Source: Liquidambar formosana
Lineage: Eukaryota; Streptophyta; Magnoliopsida; Saxifragales; Altingiaceae
DNA: 64,000 bases
NCBI GenBank assembly: GCA_039720395.1
Contig: CM077823.1
Coordinates: 32,880,371-32,944,370 of the forward strand
Direction: 5' to 3'
Below are positions 1 to 10,727 of the stretch, piece by piece (position 1 is the first letter of the stretch; each line of letters opens with the position of its first letter). Below the pieces are notes generated by a model, which saw only the letters and a list, made by a program, of their open reading frames with translations, searched no databases and was not told the origin of the DNA. The position numbers and the translations under genes were made by a program.

Positions 1-906
1 TGTATGTATACATCAATACTAAACTCCAGATTTTGGCTGATTTCACTAATCGACGTTCTCTTTTTCATCTACTCTATTAGAAAGGGGGAGGCCATGGTGT
101 CTCACATCTATATCTATGCTCTTTTGTTCGTAAATCATAAAATCCGAAATAACCTTATTATTATCTTATAACTAAGAAATTATATGTGGCAAAATAGTAA
201 TATACGATATTAGTTTGAACTCAAATCCTTTAACCCGCCATCCCATGATTCTCTCCAAGGGATAAGGATGGTGTTTTGCACGCACACACATGACATGTGC
301 CACCACCTCTAGTTTCTTTAATTCCACTGTTTAAAAACCAGATCAAGTCACCACAAATTCAAACAATCAATTCCATGCACTATGTGGTGTTTGGTTATGT
401 TCTTGTATTTCATAAAATTTATTACCACACTAACCACATATTTTACTTGTGCTACACAAAGTTAGGGCGGCCCTAACTCACACTCTACCCCACAGACCTA
501 ATGAGTTGAGCTTGGATTTTGGGCTGAGATTGAGGAAACTTCACTCTGCTGGCCTTCTTTCTGCCCAAATTGAAACCCTAGAGGGGGATGCATAACTATT
601 TTCACCAAAATCAAGCAAACTGCACTTTTGATGCCATTCAGAACTACACTACTTGTACAAATACATTAGCACCACAAGCTAGGTATAAAAAACAAAGCTA
701 GACATCCATGCGAGACTGTCCCTTCGTAATTCAACAATCATTAGGGTTTCAGTTATTCCATTCTAGATAGGTCACATACTTTAAAGAAAGAGAACAAAAA
801 TGTAAACAGTAAACTATGCATTTAAAATCCAAGATTTCTATCAGCCTAAGAAAGATCATTTGAATGGAATATAAACAAGTAATAAATACTAGCAAATATC
901 ATTCAC
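1..906. other. Non-coding, AT-rich
   Basis: I find no recognisable exon on either strand. If the methylthioribose kinase gene continued normally, its third exon should lie here on the minus strand, because the gene runs towards position 1. Neither the catalytic-loop region nor the C-terminal region of the kinase is visible, so the rest is lost or lies beyond a long intron outside the window. Confidence 0.5.
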
Positions 907-1515
907 CTGCACGTTTGTGCTACGTGGTTGAACGATAAATAAGGGATGTGCAGAAAAGAGTCCTTGTCATATATTCAGACATGTGTTCCGCAAGCAATGG
1001 GTATTCAATACCAGCAATCAATCCTTTTCTCAGGATTATATGTGGAGGTTCCAAGTAACGCATACCAATCAAAGACATGTCACGGTCAAAGTGATAAACT
1101 TCTGGAACATGATCAGGGCACAGACGGCCATGCTCTATTAAAGCCCTTTGCTCGAAATAAGCACGTTCCTTTGTCATTGGCCATGATTCCCCTCTACAAT
1201 GTATGTATGGAAGAGCCTGCACCCTCGTGAGCCAGATTGGACTATTACATTAGAACGCCGGGTGCATTAAAGAATATCTAGGAATATACAAACACATCTC
1301 CACATAGAAAATTTAGGAAACATATCAAGTGGAAAAATTTAACACATTGTGAATATGCAAGGACCTCAACCCAACATTATATTAACAGTGATGCTAGGTA
1401 AATGGTATACCAGCTAAATTTAGTGGACTCGTTCACATGTGGATAACACAGTCCTTTGAGTTCAAGACAGAATTATCTTTTCCATTTATTCTGAATTTGT
1501 TCATATGTGGAGTAT

Positions 1516-1605
1516 TATTCTGAATTTTCCATCATCACATCAGCTGGATTTTCCATCGTTTTCCCTTTTATTGTGAATTTTCCATCATCACATCAGCCGG
1601 AAAGG
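1516..1605. repeat. Short tandem duplication in the kinase intron
   Basis: A segment reading gaattttccatcatcacatc occurs twice, near 1521 and 1575, in the first intron of the kinase gene. It is a simple local duplication with no further recognisable function. Confidence 0.6.
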
Positions 1606-1732
1606 AATTGGGAAATTCTATCATGTATAGTGTACACATAGCATTTTCCTTCAATTCATCACTTTATAAATGTAGACATGATTATAAAAAATCAGGGATA
1701 AACATACCTAGTTATATATAGCTATACTATAA

Positions 1733-1962
1733 GGACCTATTTGGTTGTCCCATGAAATTTGATCCATAAGTATTATTAAAGGAATAGGATCAATACTAAG
1801 AAATCAAAAAATTCCTCTGTTTCAAATTCTTCATTCTCTTGTGATGGTGGTGACATTCTGTTGAATTGCCCCCATTCAAGCATAGGATTTGTTTGCAAAA
1901 TTATAAGGGGAAAAAAGACAAAAACAAAAAATTCAACATTCATGGGACATCCAAACAGGCCC
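1733..1962. mobile_element. PIF/Harbinger (Tourist-like) MITE
   Basis: This 230 bp non-coding element has imperfect inverted ends (GGACCTATTTGG on the left, GGGCCTGTTTGG as the reverse complement of the right). It is flanked by TAA at 1730-1732 and 1963-1965, the 3 bp duplication expected for PIF/Harbinger. Matching continues inward to a shared cccatgaa block. It sits in the first intron of the methylthioribose kinase gene. Confidence 0.7.
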
Positions 1963-2340
1963 TAAAAGAATGAGAAATATACATACTTATGTATAAAATA
2001 TATATAAAAATAACCCTAAACCCCACTCCATTTCCAAACCTAATGGAAAACTCCAGAAACCTTGCACAGTAAACCCTTTTTCTAATATGATGTTAAAAGC
2101 CCGACAGAATAGATTTAAATAATACCTGCTTGATGACGACCGAACCGTCAGAGCCGACGACGATGAAGACAAAATTGAGATTGCTGTCGCCGACTTCTTT
2201 GATCTTCAGGTCATCGAACTGGTTCCCAAGCTTAGAGGACAGAGAGGGCGTGGCTTTTATATACTCGATAAGAAACTTCTCGTCCAGCCGCCGGTACCCA
2301 AAAGAGGTCATTCTCGGCGGTGGCTATACGACGGTGCTTG

Positions 2341-2366
2341 TGGTGGTGGTGGTGGTGGTGGTGGTG
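2341..2366 (-). repeat. (TGG)n / (CCA)n microsatellite upstream of MTK
   Basis: Eight to nine TGG units lie about 30 bp upstream of the kinase start codon. They would be a CCA/CAC run in the 5' untranslated leader of the minus-strand transcript. Trinucleotide runs are common in plant 5' leaders and can vary in length between individuals. Confidence 0.8.
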
Positions 2367-2488
2367 AGGGGATTACAATGAACCTGTCTACAAAGAAGAA
2401 AAAGACGACATTGAACTGGCATTATTCTTGGGAGATAGGGAATAATTGGATTCTCTATTAAAGGAAGAACTTTGATTAGTCTTTGAAT

Positions 2489-2539
2489 TTTCTAGGAGAA
2501 ATTTTTTTTTTTTTTTTTTGGTAAGTAATTTCTAGGAGA
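2489..2539 (-). mobile_element. Very short LINE-tail insertion with target-site duplication
   Basis: An 11 bp direct repeat (tttctaggaga at 2489-2499 and 2529-2539) brackets a short insert that is mostly a T run followed by ggtaagta. Read on the minus strand this is a few bases plus a poly-A tail, as left by an extremely 5'-truncated LINE. Slippage beside a chance repeat is the alternative. Confidence 0.5.
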
Positions 2540-2541
2540 TT

Positions 2542-2699
2542 ATGACCTTAATTTAAGGGTGGTGCTAAAAATGCACCCATCATAGAGTTGCTTGCACTTC
2601 ACTGTGCAAGTGGATGGATTATGACCTTAATTTAAGCGTGGTGCTAAAATTGCACCCATCGTTGAGTTGCTTGCACTTCACTGTGCAAGTGGATAGTGC
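2542..2699. repeat. Two-copy tandem repeat, 79 bp period
   Basis: Two near-identical 79 bp units follow each other directly (2542-2620 and 2621-2699). Each contains a small hairpin, ttgcacttcactgtgcaag. Only a few substitutions separate the units. Confidence 0.85.
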
Positions 2700-2707
2700 A
2701 TTTATAA

Positions 2708-3045
2708 GAGCATTTCCAACCATGAGGCAAATGATAATTTTTTTACTCGTGTGAAAAGTAGGTGCTCTAACAGGTGATGTATTTGGTAAGGCAAATATAA
2801 CTTAAGCAAATCTTGAGTTATATTTGACTTTAGAAATTACTCAAATGCAAATTTACCACATCATCCTCTAAAAAATAATTGGAGGTGTAGGAAAATATGG
2901 ATAAGACAAACAAGTGGCTCGCCTGCATTAAAATAGTTACTTTTTTCATATAATGCATTTTTCTTGTAATGATGCATTTTTACACTATAGCAACGCAAAA
3001 AATACATATAACTCATTTAAATGCCTCACATGATTAGAGATGCTC
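2708..3045. mobile_element. PIF/Harbinger MITE (338 bp)
   Basis: The left end GAGCATTTCCAACCATG and the reverse complement of the right end, GAGCATCTCTAATCATG, form terminal inverted repeats. TAA flanks both sides (2705-2707 and 3046-3048). There is no coding capacity. Ends of this type are widespread among plant Tourist-like MITEs. Confidence 0.75.
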
Positions 3046-3363
3046 TAAGTTCTCTACTAATTTTATCTTATATTTTCTCGAAAATGAGGTGACTTAAGGA
3101 CTTTGCAATATAGCTGATCCCAATCAAATAAAAAATATATATAAATATATGTGGTTGATCTCAATTAATAGAGTGGCTATAGTGTATTAGTGTGTTAGGT
3201 ATTATTATTCTTATAAAACAAAATAAAATAAAAATTGCTCCATCTTCAAGCTTCCAACTGGCTCTTGTGGGCCTAGTGGTATCTGGATGGGATAGGGACC
3301 GTAGATACTCTAAGCTCAAGTTTGTCTACTGTAATCAACATAGGTGAATTTAACTATCTGCTA
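3046..3363. other. AT-rich spacer, nothing recognised
   Basis: There is no open reading frame or repeat of note between two MITEs. Confidence 0.5.
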
Positions 3364-3618
3364 CTCCCTTCATTCTCATTTTATTAGCTTCTTTTTCATT
3401 TTGTGATGTTTTAAAATCATTGTCACATTCAAAAAGTTAATGATTTTTTTGTTTGATTTTCTAAACTACTCTTGATAATGTATTTTCTCTCTATCAAATG
3501 TTTTGTACACTTGAGGTTGGAATTTTAAAACATAAGTGTTAATTTGAAAGCATTTAATAGAGTTACTTAAAAAAACCACATTTTTTCAACAGAGACAAAT
3601 AATTAGAAACGGAGGGAG
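3364..3618. mobile_element. Stowaway MITE (Tc1/mariner-derived)
   Basis: The ends are CTCCCTTCATTCTCATTTTA and a right terminus finishing ACGGAGGGAG. They are inverted relative to each other and flanked by TA on both sides (3362-3363 and 3619-3620). The length (255 bp), ends and TA target duplication are diagnostic for Stowaway. Confidence 0.85.
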
Positions 3619-3620
3619 TA

Positions 3621-4359
3621 CAATTTTTTAATATGCCTACAAAAACAAAATGTACACAATATTCAAATCTCATCATTCATTCACCTAATTGCTTGCTGAG
3701 AAGTTGTAAAAAAATTGGGAAGGGGTTTGTTTTTTTTTTTTTTTTAATTTCATGATATGTACTTTTTATTTTAATTACTTGAGTTCTACTATATATTGTG
3801 TGTGGTGAATATACCATGTTGCATGATGGTGGCTTGGGGATGTATTTGGAATGACAGTTAATTTGTATTTTTTGGTGCAAATAAATCTAAATCTACTCTA
3901 CCCCTAATGGAAACTAGAATCTCCCCTTTTAAAGAAAGGGAAGTACAGTTCCGATAACCATTGGCGCTCAGTCTCTCTAATAAAGATAATTTCCCACTTA
4001 GTCCCTACTCGATCATTATAAAACTCATTTGAAAAACTCTACAGCAATGCTATACAAACCAGAAACTTATCTCAATAGTCAATATATAGACTAATTAACG
4101 AGGCCATCGATCATTTCCTCTTGAACTCCGAAATGAGATCAATAACAACATTATCCATTTGATTTCAGAAGTTCCCTCTACTACATCACTCTCCGCGTAA
4201 GCTTTTTTTGCAAATTGGTTCACAATAAGAGCATCTTACCTCTACATCTTATCTTCATGCTAAGTTAAACCAACAATGGCTATTACGTGACTAGGGTTAT
4301 AATTAGATCACTTCTTGTTATTTTTGTACATATTGTTATTTTATTTATTTTATTTTTTT
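3621..4359. other. AT-rich spacer, nothing recognised
   Basis: No coding potential or known repeat was recognised. The end of this stretch is a T-rich run that forms the left flank of the Mutator-like element. Confidence 0.45.
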
Positions 4360-4580
4360 GGGAATTTTGGCGAAAACCCCCATGTATAAGACTTATAAGT
4401 TAATAGAACCTACTAAAACAAATGTTCAGTAAAAACCCCATTTCATGTTAAAAAGACGGATACACCCTTGTTCTTAAAACTTCCCTAAATTTATGAACGT
4501 GCCATGATACACCCCCGGGCGGAAAAATAGGATTATGCTCTCCACACGCTCCATTGTTTCCGGCAGAAATATAGAAACGT

Positions 4581-7500
4581 ATGGAATATGAACAGCTTTC
4601 CCAAAAAAAAATTAGTTTCCATCATTATACACAGAACCATCTCCCCATTCTAGGGTTTTCTGCCACAAATGATCGTCCCCCCCAAGCAGCGAAACGGTAC
4701 ATGCTACAACCCAACAGACCAAAAGGAATTGGAAACGACCCAATGCCAAATCGATTGCAAACCTACGGCCTTCGACTGAAGAACTTCAATGGTGAAAAGA
4801 AGTAAGTAATCATTCGTTGCTTTTTTCCCTTTTTTCATCCTAAATATAAACAGTGAAATGGTTTGTGTTTACATTAAAAATCGTTATTTTAGATGATTTT
4901 TTCTTGTTCAAATGTAATATTTTCGACAATATTACAAATTGTACAAACCCCATAGTGAACCGTACCATTCCATCACTCCATCTGATATATTCTCATCCAT
5001 ATATTAGCATTTGTGCTCTAATGTAGACAACAACACTAGTTGTAGGGTTCGTAAATAATGCATTTGCGCACGAAAACCCCATTTGGTCTTGTTACTGTGT
5101 CGATTTTGAAAAAATAGCGACTCAACAGGGTATTGGTGCTGTTAATGTCCATAAATCGACCCAATATTTAACCAAAATGTAACGATCAAAATTTGCACTT
5201 CCAACAGTACCATCTTACTACGCACCCTGCATTTTACCTCTTAACAAATTTGATTACGTTTAGTTAAAGAAATTTTGTTCTAACATAATCTTGGTATTGT
5301 TCCTCCGTAATTTGTTATTACTTGTCACAATTGTACCCCAATCTATACGATTCAACAACATCACCTTACTGTTTCAATTTATTATTTCTTCACTCGTCAT
5401 TGTAGTATTGCATATCTGGAAAATACTGGTAATACACTAAATTGGTGCTATTACTTGATATAATTTGTATTGTTTTCCTAAAAAATATATAAATACACCT
5501 TCAAAACATTATCACCTTACTGTTGTGCACTTTCTATTGAATGTTAAATGTTGTATAGGTTTTTTTATACCAATAGTAAACTGGTGCTGTGATATACATC
5601 CATCAGTAGGCAGGTGCTGTCTCATGTCTCATCATTGTAGTATTTATATCTGCAAACAAATAGTCTATATAGTAAATTCATGCTGTTACTTCATATATTG
5701 TGTATTGTTTTCCTCAAACCTACATATTACACCTTCAACCATTATCACCTTACTGTTGTGGAACTTTTATTGAGTGTTAAATGTTGTATTGGTTTTTTAA
5801 TACCAACAGTAAACTGGTGCTGTATATATATATATATCCAACAGTAAACTGGTGCTGTCTAATGCGCTAAAATCATATACAGCTATCGCTAAACTGATAC
5901 TTTTTAACTTGTGTCATTGATAATCAGAAACAAGCTCTGATGTTGGCAGCACAAGCAAGGAAAAGAAGCCTCGTACCTCAACAGCCAACCAACTGCGTTG
6001 CAACCTATTGGCCATTGAAAGAATCTTCAAGGAAAACAAATTGGAGGAGAGGCATGTAGTTGAGCTGAAACGAACCCCTTTTTGGGGTTTCTTCAAACCT
6101 TTTGTAGATAGAAAATTGAAACAAAGTGCATCAAGAAGCATGGCAAGGATGTCATCACCATCATCCGTACCTACACACCCTATTACACGGCTTTCCATAT
6201 AGGCAAAAAGCTCTTAAAATTGAGGAATAGTGACTTTTCCTTGATTTTTGGCATACATCAAGGCACAGATCCAATTAGTTTGGGACGCATCCTAAAACCA
6301 AACCCATCACTAGTTAATCGCATGTGTAGGGGTGTTCCCAGGTTAACTCCAACTACCATTGAGAAGCTAATAAAAGAAGCTATGAACAGGCAAAGTAAAG
6401 AACACAATGAAGATGTTGCCAGGCTATTGTGTTTGTATGCCTTTGTTTCTGTCTTCTTCACCACATCTGGCACAAATCTCAGCTGGTCCTATGTGAAATA
6501 TATGGAGGACTTGGATGCCATGATGAATTATGACTGGCCGGGTGCAATTAGAAACTTCTTGGAAGCATCAATTCAAAAATCACACAACATCCCTACAAAT
6601 GTGACCGGCTGCGTGATTGCACTTCTGGTAAGCAAATAATTCCAAAAATTTTCATTAACTTTATATGATTCCTCCTTAAATATGACAATCAAATAACATA
6701 TGCGACTTTATGTATTGCTACAGTATTGGCTATGCGAGCACAGCACCATAATCAAGCCAATGAGCAAAAAATCAATTCCAAGGTTCGTGAAATGGCACCT
6801 AGGAAAGCTAACAAAAGCTATTGAAAAGATTACACTTGAAAGCCTACCAAGTGATGAGGTAAGTATTATATCATGTTAAACAGTGTTTTTTGACTATAAA
6901 CAGTATCACTACACTGTTACTTATGCCTACGGTTTAAATACTGTCAACAGTAAACTGGTACTGTTGCATGCCTACCGTTTAAAACCTAACAACAGTAAAC
7001 TGGTACTGTTGCGTGCCTACAGTTTAAAAACTAACAACAGTAAACTAGTACTGTTGCATGCTATAAGGCTTATGAAACATTACTACCAACAGTAAAGTGG
7101 TACTGTTATGCCAATAAACAATGTTGTTTGCAAAAAAAAAAAAAAAAAATCAAATATACAATTTAAACAACTTTATTCCATGTGCAGATCTACGGTGGTG
7201 AAATCGAGTGCAGCAAAAAGGAAAGGCCTCTTTTCAATGTTAGGTACCAAACACTTGACATTGGACATGATCGCCAACACACTGATGCCACTGATGAAAA
7301 GGATGAAGAAGAAAATGTTGATGAGGAGGAAGGTCAAAACACCCAAAGTGGTGAAGAACAAGGAAGTGAACATGAAAGTGATGCTGATGTTGATGACAAA
7401 AAGGAAGAAGTTGGGGATGAAGAGCTTGAAAAAGAGGAAGACCCAACAAAGACAGGGGATGTTCATACAGATCAGTTGCTCGCACAACTCAAAACACAAG

Positions 7501-9979
7501 TGAATAAATTGCAAAATGAAGGGGCTGCAAAAGATAAACAAATAGAGAACCTACAAATGCTGAATTCAAAGTTAGAAACACAGCTAAAAGAGATCCAAAA
7601 GAAATATGAAGCAGCTTTAAAGGAGTTGCAAAGCAAAAAGGCATAACAATTTTACTTCAAATCTTGCTATTGGTTAAATTAGTTGTTGAGATTGTTGATT
7701 GGTTTTTTTTTTTTTTTTTTTTTTTGTCATGTAACAGCACCATCATACTATTGCTATAATGTTTTTGCTATCACATCACCACTTTATTTTCAAAATAGTT
7801 CTCTTGCTATAACATTATCACTTTGCTGTTTTGAAGGATGATTTAGGGGAAGACACCATGGAGTTCAATGTACACAACATCACCCAAGCATTTAAGAAGG
7901 CAGCCCAAAATCCAAAGGCGGTGAAAAAGACATCTCGTGCGCCCAAAAAACAACCAACTCCATCGTCTCTTGCTAAGCGTGTGAAGTCCAAACAAGGGAC
8001 ACAAAAAGATAGTAAGAAACCAGAGTACACGTATGCGACAAGCAAAAAGGGAAAAGGGGTTAAAAAAGCAACCGCTAAAGAGGAGAAAAAAGTGGGAAAG
8101 GAGATTGGCTATAAAGAAACCATTGATATGGATGACTTTGTTGACAAAATACCATCCCATGCAGATGGTATACAACTCACATTCCCTGCTCGAAAACCTA
8201 TATCAAAGTTGCTGACTAATGAAGAACGGATAAGAGTTAAAGAAATGTTTCAAAAAGAATTCTCCAAGTACTTTTTTACTCAATATCTTTTAAAACATTT
8301 CATATATCTACTGACAACAATGTGAATGTACTAATTTTTGTTCATACATGTAGTGCAATAATCTGGCGTTCTTCAAATGGTTCCAACATTGTCCAGCTAA
8401 AGAACATCAGGCAACTGCTCATTGAAGGCGACACAAGCGGCAATGTAAGCATGTTGTAACACTTTGGTTTTGGTAGTCTATTTTTGCAGTGAAAATATCA
8501 CATTGCTCTTGTGAATGTTTTTATGATCAATCCATAATGCTTTTGTGTGTTTAGTTTAATAGCACCACTATACTGTTTTTATTTTATCGTCTGCAAACAG
8601 CACTACTATACTGTGTTCTGTGAAATAAAGCATAACAACACCACTATCCTGTTGCTAACGGATGTTATGCAAACAGCACCACTATACTGTGTTCTGTGTA
8701 ATAAAGCATAACAGCACCACTATCCTCTTGCTATCGGATGTTATGCTAACAGCACCACTTTACTGTGTTACGTGTATTTTAGCATCAACATTTTACTATT
8801 ACAAAGACAACACCGCTGCATTGCTGACATTTACTTTATTCAAATAAGAAGCATTGGTAATGTCCAAATTGATTATAATGCTTAATTTGACTTACTAATT
8901 TGCAGGTCATTGATGCATTTAGAGCCATTGTCACATCTGACACAAAATACAAAAATCTCACATACTACATCCCAACCACAAGCATGGTAATCATGGCACA
9001 AAAACACACTTTGAAACAAAAAATCATACTTAAATCTATGTGTACTAAGTATGGGTTTATACATTGTAGATCTATTTTGATAGCCCCGATGCTGAATTGA
9101 AATCTAAGTGGTTTGATGATAAAGTTATTGAAGCAGCCATCTCCGGTACCAGATATCACCTCTATTCCCTCATTATAGCTGCTAGACCTGGTGGAGCTGA
9201 AAACCACTGGACTTTGCTTGTGCACGACACGCAAAGCGGAACATGGAGACATCACAATTCCATACGCCCACGAGAAGAAATTGAAGACAACTACTACAAC
9301 AAAGCAAAAAAAGTGGTAATAACATCACATAATCAAAATTTACTTTAAAAAAGATTCTTATTAATTACCATATTAATATAATACAACTATTGTTAGGCGA
9401 AGTACGTGCACCAAATGGGGCTACAAGACAATCAAGATCGGCAATTGGAGCTTGAATCAGTAGAAAATACACCCCAACAAAGCGAATACTCGTGAGTATT
9501 TTAGTACTATTTTGTTTGCTTCATATTGCTGCTAATATAACGATACAATGTCGAATCTTTTTTAACACTTTACACATATTACACCAATATAATGGGACTG
9601 CTAGACACTATTATAACCACATTTTCTTTTCATTTTTCATATCGTGTAACAGTATTATCACACTGTCAACAACTTTACAAACAAAATATGCATCAATATT
9701 GCTCATTGTATCATTCTTTTTTGTAGACTCGACTCTGGAATCATTGTCTGCAACCTCATTCTTGATTACTCCAACGGACTGAATATTATAAAGACCATGA
9801 CTCTAGAAGAAGTTCAAAGCTTTAGAAGGGACATCCTCCAAGAAATCATTTTCGATGATGACCAATCATGGAATCCAAACTGGGAAAGGCAAACCACTAC
9901 TCCAAAAGAGAGCGATGCAATAACAGTCAAGCCACTATCCGTCTCATATCCAAAAGTAAAAGGGGCCAAGAGAAAGTGA
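4581..9979 (+). CDS. Ulp1-like (peptidase C48) protein of the MULE, multi-exon
   Basis: Ulp1 peptidases cleave SUMO-like modifiers, and plant MULEs often carry a copy of unclear role. Proposed exons with consensus splice sites are 4581-4802, 5935-6627, 6724-6858, 7188-~7643, 7837-8267, 8354-8444, 8906-8986, 9070-9315, 9397-9491 and 9727-9979. The N-terminal part (PFWGFFKPF, NSDFSLIFGI) resembles the region preceding C48 domains in these proteins. Exon 4 is acidic, then coiled-coil-like. The peptidase core has the catalytic His in ENHWTLLVHD, with NSIRPR where the Asp-containing strand is expected. The position of the nucleophile reads LDSGIIVC, not D-C-G. A one-base frame break near 6120 (between FVDRKLK and the following CIKKHGKD) and the unresolved exon 4-5 junction suggest partial decay. 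It lies 0.75 kb from, and convergent to, mudrA. Confidence 0.7.
6898..7108. repeat. Cluster of ~20 bp palindromic motifs in an Ulp1 intron
   Basis: Five copies of a short hairpin motif lie here: acagtatcactacactgt near 6899, then acagtaaactggtactgt-type copies near 6946, 6991, 7036 and 7089. The first three of the latter sit in a ~45 bp tandem unit. Each has 6 bp arms (ACAGTA / TACTGT) around a 6 bp loop. The same motif recurs through the other non-coding parts of the element. Confidence 0.85.
8548..8800. repeat. 76 bp tandem repeat carrying the same palindromic motif
   Basis: acagcaccactatactgt-type motifs begin near 8597, 8673 and 8749, exactly 76 bp apart, with related half-unit copies (acaacaccactatcctgttg) midway between them. 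The array lies in the intron before the exon at 8906. Confidence 0.8.
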
Positions 9980-10727
9980 ACTTGAGATGTCTAGGAGTAC
10001 ATTGTTTGATTGAGATTTATGAACAATCTACATACAATTCATTTGTGAACATGGGTGTACAATTACAAATTTCTTTATGTTCTTAAATAGTAACAATCGA
10101 AATTTATTGTTATATGGTTTCAAAATGTGCACAAGCTTGCCAACTTATATGATTGCTGATTTGCAAAATGTTGTCAACAGGTTAATGCATCACAATACTT
10201 TTCATGTGATAATTTTGTAACTAATAATCCATCAATAATACCACTATACTGTTGCAAGTTAAAAATAAAAATGCACGCAAAACCAATACCTAATTACACC
10301 CATCATATTATTGTATGTCCAATCAAACTACAACACATAGTCAGTTCCTATTCAATTATACAAAATTCGCTCTCTTAGAAGTAAGCTTTAAATTGTACTT
10401 CAAATTAAACTACCATATATCATTACCCCAACAGTATCATTACACTGTTGGCAATTACAAATTCAATAAGTTGCTCATGTCGCCATAACACATTATCATG
10501 GTACTCACAGTTGTGTGAAAAAATGACATTGGCACATTTTATTATTTTATGTTACGGACAGTATCACTATACTGTTATAAGTTCAAATTAACATTTCTGC
10601 ATACTCATTCGCAACATGTAATATCATAAAATCATATATTCCAACGTGTAACATTATGCCTTACAAAAATGTCACTCAGAACATTTAATATTAGCAACAA
10701 ACTTGAAAAAACAACCACAAACAAATG
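9980..10727. other. Convergent spacer of the MULE
   Basis: This non-coding stretch lies between the 3' ends of the Ulp1-like gene and mudrA. It holds three further copies of the palindromic motif, near 10230, 10429 (acagtatcattacactgt) and 10558 (acagtatcactatactgt, with 7 bp arms). Confidence 0.7.

Larger units (their letters stand above)
907..2311 (-). pseudogene. MTK: 5-methylthioribose kinase, exons 1-2, interrupted by a stop codon
   Basis: Methylthioribose kinase phosphorylates 5-methylthioribose in the cytosolic methionine salvage (Yang) cycle. Exon 1 is 2311-2126 (62 codons, starting MTSFGYRR and including [15 protein letters not shown]). It ends at a good GT donor. Exon 2 is 1216-907, after a GCAG acceptor, and the reading frame continues exactly across the junction (VVIKQ / ALPYIHC). 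It carries the family signatures [25 protein letters not shown] and [14 protein letters not shown]. An in-frame TAG at 922-920 follows RSTT, while the downstream codons still read HKRA up to a GT donor after 907. The family continues through this point, so the stop looks like a point mutation in an otherwise normal exon. The kinase C-terminal half is not seen in the window. The call is family recognition by eye. A sequencing error at the stop, or a very long second intron, remains possible. Confidence 0.85.

Noticed and set aside
7173..7541. 122-codon frame antisense to the acidic Ulp1 exon
   Set aside because: It is the complement of an Asp/Glu-rich and Lys-rich coding stretch, which automatically yields an open hydrophobic frame.
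8597..8790. Regular repeats considered as a CRISPR-like array
   Set aside because: The units are a 76 bp tandem duplication in a plant transposon intron, with no unique spacers, and the organism is a plant.
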